Shown piece by piece: positions 56,075-64,000 of a stretch of DNA of 64,000 nucleotides. Source of the DNA: Tenrec ecaudatus (lineage: Eukaryota > Chordata > Mammalia > Afrosoricida > Tenrecidae); the NCBI RefSeq assembly GCF_050624435.1, contig NC_134541.1:101056805-101120804 (forward strand), written 5' to 3'. The position numbers were made by a program, and so were the translations under genes. Position 1 is the stretch's first letter, and each line of letters begins with the position of its first letter. The notes below the pieces were generated by a model that worked only from the letters and a program-made list of their open reading frames with translations, did not search any database and was not told where the DNA came from.

Positions 56075-57225
56075 CCAGTCCACAAGAGGACAACCTGGCT
56101 GGCCCACTATGAGACACGATGCCCCTCAGTGACCAAGGGGGATACAGGGGACAGCACCAGAGACACAGTGTGGGAATTGCACCTGACCTGATCCCACCAC
56201 ACCGAGGCAAAGCACTGGGGGAGTGCAGCGGTACAGCAAGGGAATGGAGTGGCAAGGTCCCCAGGGAATGCTGAAAGTGGACTTTGGGGGCCAGGGCGTG
56301 GTGCCCCAACAGACTGGTCTGGAAAACACTCCTAAGGGCCAACAAACGATTCTTGAACTAACTACAAGCTTTTCTTTCTTGATGTGTTTTGTTTTGTTCT
56401 TTGTCAGTAGTTTGTTGTTGTTTTGTTGTCTGGTTGTATACTGTTGCTTTGTTTTCCTCTGTCTTGTTTTAGTGCATGTTAGTGTCTCCACAGGTCAGTC
56501 TAAATAAGACAGGCTGGATGAACTATCTGGAGGAAAAACAACAGGACCGACAGTTCCGGGGGGGCTTGGGATAGGGGGAGGTGGCGGGGTAAGGAAGTGG
56601 TGTTAACAAACACAGGGACAGGAGAACAACATGGGACCCAAAATGGTAGTGAGGGGAGAGTGGCAGGCCTGGTAGGGAATGATCAAGGGTAAGGTTATGT
56701 AAAGAAAAGGTATAGCTGTAACCCAGGTGGGGACAGAGCATGGTAGTAGGGCAGGAGGAAAGTCAAGAGAGATGGAGGAAAGAGCTAGGAGTCAAAGGGC
56801 ATTTATAGAGGTCTAGACAAAGACATGTACATGCAAATATATATATGAGGATGGGGAGATAGATCTATGTGTCTATATTTATAGGTTTAGTATTAAGGTG
56901 ACGGAAGGACCTTGGGCCTCTACTCAAGCACTCCCTCAATGCATGAATACTTTCTTTTATTAAATTGGCACTCTAAGATGCTCACCCTCCCGACACAACT
57001 GCTGAAGCCATAGTGGGTGAACAAGTAAATGTGGTGAAGAAAGCTGATGGTGCCCAGCTATCAAAAGAGATAGTGTCTGGGGTCTTAAAGGCTTGAAGGT
57101 GAACAAGCGGCCATCTAGCTCAGAAGCAATAAAGCCCACATGGAAGAAGCACACCAGCCTGTGCAATCATGAGGTGCCAAAGGGATCAGGTATAAGGCAT
57201 CATTTTATATATATACATATATATA

Positions 57226-57293
<68 letters not shown>

Positions 57294-57905
57294 ATAGTGA
57301 ATGAAGGGGGAAGTACAGAGTGGAGACCCAAAGCCCTTTTGTCGGCCACTGGAGATTCCCTCATAGAGGGGTTTAGGAGAGGAGATGGGTCAGTCAGGGT
57401 GAGAGGTAGTACTGATGAAGAACACAGCTTTCCTCCAGATCCTGGATGCTTCCTCCCCTCAACTACCATGATCCGAATTCTACCTTGCAGGACTGGATAG
57501 GGCAGAGGTTGTACACTGGTGCATATGGGAGCTGGAGGCACAGGGAATCCAGGGTGGATGATACCTTCAGGACCAGGGGTGTGAGGGGCGATACTGGGAG
57601 AATAGAGGGTGAGTGGGTTGGAAAGGGGGAACCGATTACAAGGATCCACATGTGACCTCCTCCCTGGGAGATGGACGGCAGATAAGGGGGGAAGGGAGAC
57701 TCCGGATAGGGCAAGATATGACAAAATAGCAATCTATAAATTATCAAGGGCTCATGAGGGAGGGGGAAAAAAAGAGGACCTGATGCAAAGGGCTTAAGTG
57801 GAGAGCAAATGATTAGGGCAAAGAATGTACGGATGTGCTTTATACAATTGATGTATGTATATGTATGGATTGTGATAAGAGTTGTATGAGCCCCTAATAA
57901 AATGT
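56075..57905 (+). mobile_element. L1-type 3' region, about 1.8 kb, sense
   Basis: Forward version of the 22.5 and 36.2 kb copies: gcccactatgagacacgatg, gaaaacactcctaagggcca, gcaaatatatatatgagg, a TG/TA microsatellite (57215-57292), then the 3' UTR to gagcccctaataaaatg. A possible TSD AACTGAAATGG lies at 56064-56074 and 57969-57979, with about 65 bp of A-rich sequence before the right copy. Confidence 0.88.
57215..57292. repeat. (TG)n(TA)n microsatellite inside L1-type element
   Basis: TG run then about 25 TA units. The matching positions at 31.6 and 58.5 kb have shorter, different tracts, so this part of the element is length-unstable. Confidence 0.95.
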
Positions 57906-57969
57906 AAAAATGAAAAGAAAAGCACAATGCAAACAATCAGTGAAAAAAAACCACTGAAATGAATCAGGA

Positions 57970-58120
57970 ACTGAAATGGATGAGAAACGAAAGACAAACA
58001 ATCAGGGTCAAACCATCATTCGCTATGTGTGAAAAAGATATCCAATTTATGGTACAAATACCATTAGACATGATTTAAAATCCACAGTCAGAGGTTTACT
58101 AAGTGATACGAATCTCCTTA
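57970..58120 (+). mobile_element. Old sense L1 ORF2 fragment (continuation)
   Basis: Text between two L1-type insertions. It carries aactgaaatggatgagaaac and continues after 59320. Diverged. Confidence 0.45.
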
Positions 58121-58133
58121 AAAGCTATATGCA

Positions 58134-59306
58134 GCAACAAAGTCCACATGGAAGAACACACCAGCCTGTGTGATCGAGTGGTCCCAAAGGGATCAGTTAC
58201 CAGGCATCAAAGAACAAAAAATCATATCATTGACTGCACACCTCCATGATAGGATCACTAAAGACAAATGGGTGCATAAGCAAATGTGGTGAAGAAAGCT
58301 GATGGTGCCCGGTTATCAAAAGAGATAGTGTCTGGGGTCTTAAAGGCTTGAAGGTGAACAAGCGACCATCTAGCTCAGAAGCAAAAAAGCCCACATGGAA
58401 GAAGCACACCGGCCAGTGCGATCACGAGGTGCCAAGGGACCAGGTATAAGGCATCATGCAAAAAAAAAACAACAACGATATAATATATGTGTGTATATAT
58501 ATGTGTATATGTATATGAATATATATACCATATTAAATGAAGGGGGAAGTGCAGAGTGGAGACCCAAGGCCCAAGTGTCGGCCAATGGAGATCCCCTCAT
58601 AGAGGCGTTCAGGAGAGGAGATGGGTTAATTAGGGTGTGAGGTAGTATCGATGAAGAACACAGCTTTCCCCCAGATCCTGGATGCTTCCTCCCCCCAACT
58701 ACCATGATCTGAATTCTACCTTGCAGGCCTGGATAGGACAGAGGCTGTACACTGGTACATATGAGGACTGGAGGTACAGGGAATCCAGGGTGGATGATAC
58801 CTTCAGGACCAAGGGTGTGAGGGACGATGCTGGGAGAGTGGAGGGTGAGTGGGCTGGAAAGGGGGAACTGATTACAAGGATCCACATGTGACCTCTTCCC
58901 TGGGAGAGGGACAGCAGAGAAGGGGGCAAGGGAGACTCCGGATAGGGCAAGATATGACAAAATAACGAGGTATAAATTACCAAGGGCACATGAGGGAGGG
59001 GGGAAAGGGGAGGGAGGGGGAAAAAAAAGAGGACCTGATGCAAGGGGCTTAAGTGGAGAGCAAATGCTTTGAGAATGATTGGGGCAGGGAATGTATGGAT
59101 GTGCTTTATACAATTGATGTATGTATATGTATGGATGGTGATAAGAGTTGTATGGGTCCCTAATAAAATGTAAAAAAAGAAAAGAGGAGAAAAAAATGAT
59201 TAGGGCAAAGACCGTACAGATGTGCTTTATACAATTGATGTATGTATATGTATGAACTGTGATAAGAATTGTATGAGCCCCTAATAAATTGTTAAAATTT
59301 AAAAAA
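58134..59306 (+). mobile_element. L1-type 3' end with doubled tail, with TSD
   Basis: 1,173 bp. The first AATAAAATG is near 59163, then A-rich text and a second terminal block (gattagggcaaagaccgtac to taataaattgttaaaattt). TSD AAAAGCTATATGCA at 58120-58133 and 59307-59320. Shares the doubled tail with 34306-34978. Confidence 0.92.
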
Positions 59307-59320
59307 AAAAGCTATATGCA

Positions 59321-59520
59321 TTGGAATGGTTAATAGAGAATCTCACAGAAGAAAAACATTAGGGGAATTTCATATTTCATAAAGTAATATTCTCGAAGAA
59401 TTATTAAAATCTTTAGCACCTCAACAAAATAGAAAAGAAATACAATTTTTAAAATATGCAATGGACATGAACAGATACTTGGCTAAGTGCATGCAGATGG
59501 CCAAGGAACAATGCAGAACA
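59321..59520 (+). mobile_element. Old sense L1 ORF2 3' fragment
   Basis: atggacatgaacagatactt and aagtgcatgcagatggcca match the L1 ORF2 3' part. Confidence 0.6.
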
Positions 59521-61140
59521 CTGAGCCTTGTGATCATTTGTCAGGCAACCTGAGAAGCCAGGGAGAGCCGGCAGACTCAGTGGGGAGCAGTCAGCGCCTG
59601 GTGGTCTAGATGATCTTCCCACCGAGGCGCTGGGCTTGTGTCATCCAGGAAGGAGAACTTTCTGCTGGATGGGAGGAGTCTCTTTGTCTAGTCCCAGAAT
59701 GGCCTGGCCGAGGTGGGTGCTGATCTCGGAGTCCTGGGCTGTCTCAGGAGAGATCATCAGCCCAGCTTTAAAACTTCAGGAGACAGCTCGAGCCCCAGAT
59801 GGAGGTTTGGGAGGCGTGGAGTTTGTGGGAAGCCCACACTCAGGATGCGGGAAGGATGCGGGAAGCATGCGGGGGCAGGATGCGGGAAGCCCACACTCAG
59901 CAGAGAGAGGCTGTTTCCCGCAAAGTTCTGTGAGAGTGGCTTCTTTCTCTGCTGGCTTTGTTTGGGCTGGAGGAGCCTGGAGTGAATCTTCTATTGGAGC
60001 TCCGAGGGCCTCCAAATTGCCCTGAGCGGGTGGCCTTCGGAATCCTGGGAGAAGAAACTCACCTCCCAGGTCCCGTGCTATTACCCCAGCATGCTTGTCC
60101 CACCTCTCTGCCTAGCCCTGGCCCCAGCATCTGCTCGGAGGACGGAGGACGCGCCCTGAGAGTTGGGTGATGGGCCTGCCCCTCCTCCACAGCTGGAGCT
60201 GGAGATCCTTGGCTTCCCCTCCCCCCAGCAAAGTCTGCCTTTGTGCCCTGGCTTCCTTCCCAGGCGGGGAGAAGATGGCCTCCACCTGGCAGCCTGAAGA
60301 CACCCCATTTCCATAGGTCTCATCCTTTTATACTGCCAATTCGTTTGTCTGGGAGTCCTCAGGCAGAGGAATCCCAGCTGAAAAGCTGGGGCAGGGTCTT
60401 CTCCTGGGGCCGCCAGAGCTATTGTCCCGGCCCTCATCACAGATGCCAGAGTCTGCAGCCTGGCCTTCTTTGCTCTTTGGAACCCCACACGGATGGCTGC
60501 TATTCTGGGAGGGGTGGGCTCCATTAGCATTTCTCTAGAGCCTGCAGCTTGAAACCCAGAAGGGGGGCCTGGGCTGCCTGGGGAGGGTCCCAAGACCCCA
60601 GTGAGGGTTGGAGAAGGACCCCTGACCTTGGAGGGAGGCAGACATAAGGATGTTCCCGTTCCCAAATTCTGTCTTGTTGCAAGGTGGGGTGCAGGAGTCT
60701 TGGTGGTTCTCTTGCATCTTGGGGTGCCCTCTCTTTTACCCCAATCATAAATGTGGGGAATCTCATACTCTCTTCCTACCCCCCCTCCCCAGACCACTGC
60801 ACCAGGTGAGGGGTGGGTGCAAAGAACTTCTTGAATTCTGGCCTCAACTCCTCCACTGATTGACTGTGACCCTGGGCTGGTGGCCTTGGCGTGCCCCCCA
60901 CCCCTCCTATTGCCCCCCCACCAAGCCGCCTCTTTTCCTTGTCTTACAATGCAGCCTCAAGTTCCCAGTTCCTTCTCTGAGACAAGAGCCAGTCTGCCCA
61001 GATGGACCCCAGTCTGTCCTCTACAGTTGTGTGTCTGCTTTGGGGGTGGGGTGGGGCGGAGTGCTGGGTGCCTCTGGTGCACATGTTCCTGGAAGCTCAG
61101 CCTTTAGGACTTGAGTTTTTGATAAGCCCTTTTACCCAGT
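59521..61140. other. Intergenic, no accepted gene
   Basis: Mostly unique, GC-moderate sequence. Short direct repeats (aggatgcgggaag several times, 59845-59895). A MIR-like piece sits at about 60830-60885. A 238-residue antisense frame (60081-60797) is Pro/Arg/Gly rich without a recognisable domain. Confidence 0.45.
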
Positions 61141-61258
61141 GTAGCGCTCTGATGACACAGTGGGTAACACATTAGGCTGCTGCCTCCCCCACCCCCCCGG
61201 GCAGCATCTTGAGACCACCAGCTGGTTCGAGGGAGAAAGACTAGAGTGGCTAGGAGTG
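61141..61258 (+). mobile_element. AfroSINE-like fragment
   Basis: gatgacacagtgggtaacac head, tcttgagaccaccagctggt box, then degenerate. Confidence 0.55.
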
Positions 61259-61281
61259 GGGTGCTGTTGGGGCTGGGGAGG

Positions 61282-61366
61282 ACTCTTGAAAGTACCGTGG
61301 ACACAAACGAGCAAACAAATCCATCTTGGAAGAAACATGGGTAGAATGCTAGAGGCAAGGAAGCCA
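61282..61366 (+). mobile_element. RTE/BovB-type fragment
   Basis: gactcttgaaagtaccgtgg, caaacaaatccatcttggaa and gaaacatgggtagaatgcta match the RTE segment seen at 1.2, 32.4 and 51.1 kb. Confidence 0.7.
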
Positions 61367-61857
61367 CCCTCTCCTCAGGGAGAGAGACAGACAAGGCCTC
61401 CCACCCCTGTAAACAGTATTGTTAGGCAGTCAAGATACGGGCAGGGGGTGGCCCTCCCATGCCTGTGAAGGGCCCCATAGAGGAGGTTGGGAAGGAATCA
61501 GGCAACCATTAGACACCCAGGAACCCCCCCCCCCCACCGAACTGGGCATGCTCCGTTTCAGGCTCCAAGCCAGGTGGGTGGTACACCTGGGTGGCCCAAA
61601 CTAGGCCCAGGAGGGCTTAACTCAGCCAATGGGGTCAACCAATACCTTCAACCACGCCTCCCCAGCCAGAGGATGGAAATGCCCTGGCGGCAGGAAGGCC
61701 TGTCCCTCTTTTCACCCTGCTCCTGCGCCTGCTCCTGGTGCTGTGCCGCCTCTGGCCTCAGTTCGGCTCATGTGGGTGTGCCATTCCACGAGGTTGCTCG
61801 AGTCCAGTTGTGAGCCCCAGCTCATCTTCCGAGCGGCTTGGCACCCTTCCCTGAAAT

Positions 61858-61872
61858 AGCATGTACTCTTTT
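61858..61872. repeat. PFDN1 retrocopy TSD, left copy
   Basis: AGCATGTACTCTTTT, identical to 63202-63216. The left copy's last four T's merge with the poly-T tract. Confidence 0.93.
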
Positions 61873-63201
61873 TTTTTTTTTTAAACATCACCCTTGTTTT
61901 TAATATAATTTCACTGTAAATTCACATAATTGATAATGGTTGTGCTTAACAGCTGGCTTGCAACAAAATTTAAGCCAGGGTAGGTAATAAGTCAGCTCCA
62001 GCATACCAGTGGCCCCAAGCCTTAGGAGACCTTGGGATCTTGGTGCCCACTTCCTCAGGAGCAGAGGCAGGAAGGTCGCCTGGTATTACTGAATGTCATT
62101 TGGAATCTTTGGGAGGAAGCAGGGGAAGGCATCTTCAGAAAGAATGCCCTAGAGAAGCTGCCATTCTGTTCGTTTCAGTTCTGTTACAGCCCCGTCTTCC
62201 TTCTTTCCCATCTGTATGCGACAAGGACGGCCAGAACCTGAGAGGACTGCTCAGAAGACCAGAATAAGAACAGGGAAAGGGACAGGGATTGGCTGGAGCT
62301 GAAGGACACAGGTGGCTCCTGCCTCTTGGGCTCTGCCCTCGCCTCAGCTCAAGGAAAACAGACATGGTAGCGGGAGGCAGAAGCCTTTATTGCTCTGCCA
62401 ACATAGTACCAATGGTAGACTCGGCCAGAGCTCCCCTGGCTCCTGTCTTCCCCGGAGGGAAGGCAGCCCCGACCCCTGGGAGAGGAGGCGTGTCCTGGGC
62501 AGGAGCGGCAGGCAGAGGCAGTTAACAGCTGCAGGGTTGGAATCTGTAAGGGACTTGGGTAGTGGAGAAGAGGTGGGGTGGTGAGGTTACCCAGTAGTGT
62601 TGATGGGGCAAGCAGAGGCTTTCCTTGCCCCATGCCCACCCTTGCCAAGAAAGTTGGGAAAGCAGGAGAGGGGGAGTCCCCTTGGGCCTCCTACTGGGTC
62701 CTTCTTGCCATCAGCATCTCCCGGATGTTGTCCTCAGTTTCCTTGACACTCCGCTCAAAGTAAGATTTTTTTCTGCTGAAACCTTCATCGTTAGAGATGA
62801 GCCTCAAGAGCGGGCATCCCACAGCATCAGGACAAGTGACTTCACTCCTCCTCCATGGAGACCTGCACTCTGTGCGGGGTTCCAGTTCTTTAATTTTTTC
62901 TTCTGCAATTTTCTGTTTTTCTAGCAGCTGGTTGTGAATAACCTCCTTGGATTGAAGAATAAACATTCTTCCTACACCTTCACACATGTGAGTCTCATCG
63001 ACCAAGGTCATCATCTCCGTGTCTGTAAGATGCGCATGCTTTTTCGTTCTGCTTAGCTGCTCAATCTGTATGTCTGCAAGCTTCACCTTCTGTTGGGTGT
63101 CAGTAACTTTGGCTTGAAGCTCTGTAAAGGCCTTCTTCAACTCCAGATCCACGGGAGCCGCCATCTTGGCCCACGCTGTGCGCATGCGCAGTAGGAGGGG
63201 G
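61869..63201 (-). pseudogene. PFDN1: PFDN1 full-length retrocopy (processed gene copy)
   Basis: Intronless copy of the mRNA for prefoldin subunit 1, part of the cytosolic hexamer that hands unfolded actin and tubulin to the CCT chaperonin. On the - strand it has a GC-rich 5' leader (from 63201), a coding part, about 800 bp of 3' UTR, an ATTAAA signal (61899-61904) and a poly(A) tail seen as 14 T's (61869-61882). The 15-bp TSD AGCATGTACTCTTTT begins with AAAA on the insertion strand, as L1 endonuclease sites do. A second AATAAA lies at 62387-62392. Whether it is transcribed cannot be told from sequence. Confidence 0.93.
62691..63164 (-). CDS. Intact PFDN1-like reading frame, 157 aa, with a 35-residue insert
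   Basis: Starts at the normal MAAPVDLELKKAFTELQAKV and ends in EMLMARRTQ plus stop, like prefoldin 1. Normal length is 122 residues; this frame is 157. The extra segment is a 104-nt insert (62776-62879) placed between KELE and KKSY. The A-run after it (62766-62772) has seven A's, one more than expected for the normal frame, and this restores the frame downstream. The insert ends with ...TTTCAG before CAG, like a 3' splice site, so it may be an extra or extended exon of the parent mRNA. Prefoldin helices (N-terminal QQKVKLADIQIEQLSRTKK and C-terminal ERSVKETEDNIREMLMARR) are both kept; the insert sits in the C-terminal coiled-coil arm. An in-frame upstream ATG at 63206 would add 14 residues but lies outside the copied leader. 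It may be a young pseudogene or an expressed retrogene. Confidence 0.7.
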   Translation of the reverse strand: MAAPVDLELKKAFTELQAKVTDTQQKVKLADIQIEQLSRTKKHAHLTDTEMMTLVDETHMCEGVGRMFILQSKEVIHNQLLEKQKIAEEKIKELEPRTECRSPWRRSEVTCPDAVGCPLLRLISNDEGFSRKKSYFERSVKETEDNIREMLMARRTQ

Positions 63202-63216
63202 AGCATGTACTCTTTT
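63202..63216. repeat. PFDN1 retrocopy TSD, right copy
   Basis: AGCATGTACTCTTTT, marking the 5' end of the retrocopy. Confidence 0.93.
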
Positions 63217-63329
63217 GAGACTGTAAAACCTGAAAGTAATCCCGTCCTTCATAAAAACTCACCGGGATTACAAACAGGCTTCAGTGTGAATTCTTGCTCG
63301 TGCAAAGCCAAGTACCAAGTAGGACCCAC

Positions 63330-63430
63330 TAGAGAAGTCTCACAGTTTCATAAACTCACAGGGCAGTTCTACCTTGCCCTCCAGGCTCCCTGTCTGTCGG
63401 CAATGACTAGATGGCAGTGTGTTTGTGTAC
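63330..63430 (+). mobile_element. AfroSINE-like tail fragment
   Basis: cagggcagttctaccttgcc, then gtcggcaatgactagatggc. Confidence 0.7.
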
Positions 63431-63477
63431 TGATATGGTCTCATTTGCATACCAAAGAAAACCCCATGCACATAACC

Positions 63478-63548
63478 CACTGTCAATGTCGTGGCCCCCC
63501 ACATAGGACAGAGTAGAATTGTCCCTGTGGGTTTCTGAGGCTGTCAAT
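63478..63548 (-). mobile_element. AfroSINE-like fragment cut by L1-type insertion
   Basis: Antisense: cactgtcaatgtcgtggccc, agagtagaattgtccctgtg, gggtttctgaggctgtcaat, then the L1-type end begins. Confidence 0.75.
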
Positions 63549-64000
63549 ATTTTTAAAAAATCATTTTATTGGGGGCTCGTACAATTCTTTTCGCAATCCA
63601 TACATCCATACATTGTGTCAAGCACATTTGTACATTTGTTGCCATCATCATTTTCAAAACATTTTCTTTCTACTTGAGCCCTTGGTATCAGCTCCTCATT
63701 TTCCCCCTCCTTTCCCCACCCTCCCTCCCTCGTGAACCCTTGATAATTTAGACATTATTATTTTTTCATGTCTTATACTGACTGATGTCCCCCTTCACCC
63801 ACTTTTCTGTTGTCTGTCCCCCTGGGAGGGGGTTATATGTAGATCATTGTGATTGGTTCTCCATTTCTCCCCCATCTTCCCCTTCCCCTTCTGGTATCAC
63901 TATTCTCATTACTGGTCCTGAGGGGTTTATCCATCCTGGATTCCCTGTGTTTCCAGCTCTTATCTGTACTTGTGTGCATGCTCTGATCTAGCCAGATTTG
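63549..64000 (-). mobile_element. L1-type 3' region (antisense), continues past the window
   Basis: Starts with the reversed tail (aaatcattttattgggggct) and follows the same order as 22478 onward. Confidence 0.92.

Noticed and set aside
60081-60797. 238-residue antisense open reading frame
   Set aside because: Pro/Arg/Gly-rich with no family motif. Competing frames of similar length exist on both strands in this GC-rich stretch.
63165-63206. In-frame upstream start adding 14 residues to the PFDN1-like frame
   Set aside because: The first bases lie in the target-site duplication, outside the copied mRNA; the normal MAAPVD start matches the family.

Overview
Mammalian nuclear DNA, almost certainly from an afrotherian and most likely a tenrec (Echinops-like). 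Three sequence facts support this. (1) There are two exons of LITAF. (2) There are dozens of tRNA-derived SINEs with an RTE/BovB-type tail (AfroSINE style), together with the parent RTE elements. (3) There are SPIN-type hAT elements, which among afrotherians are known from tenrec. The species call is inference; no search was run. None of the prokaryotic feature classes apply: no operons, ribosome binding sites or CRISPR were seen.

Layout. 1-8.9 kb holds the 3' half of LITAF on the + strand: the end of an intron, coding exon 3 (3029-3185), an intron, the last coding exon (7539-7647) and the 3' UTR, with a poly(A) signal near 8.85 kb. From 8.9 to 64 kb I find no multi-exon gene. By human synteny this would be the spacer between LITAF and RMI2. 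It holds two retrocopies of genes from elsewhere: a broken TMEM256 copy (38.5-38.9 kb, inside a SINE) and a PFDN1 copy (61.9-63.2 kb, - strand) with poly(A), a 15-bp target-site duplication (TSD) and an unexpectedly intact, lengthened reading frame.

The rest is a dense, nested transposon landscape. At least ten copies of a young L1-type 3' end occur, many with clear TSDs, one with a 5' inversion and two sharing an unusual doubled tail. RTE elements are hit by later L1 insertions. One endogenous-retrovirus-type LTR family is present in four copies, two of them with recognisable TSDs, and a different 4-bp-TSD LTR sits inside an L1. Three hAT-type DNA elements lie at 46.4-49.2 kb; two of them sit side by side, separated and flanked by three identical copies of CTCTAGGC. 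A fourth, short SPIN copy lies at 13.6 kb. Tandem repeats include a 22-24 bp minisatellite (55.2-55.9 kb), GATG tracts split by an LTR, and CA/TA tracts.

Insertion order can be read from the nesting. Old antisense L1 came first, then hAT, LTR and RTE insertions, then young L1 3' ends and retrocopies. Long predicted reading frames outside LITAF and PFDN1 mostly fall in repeats or low-complexity DNA and are not proposed as genes. I did not find a convincing new gene system. The most notable items are the paired hAT insertion, the intact PFDN1 retrocopy and the doubled-tail L1 lineage.
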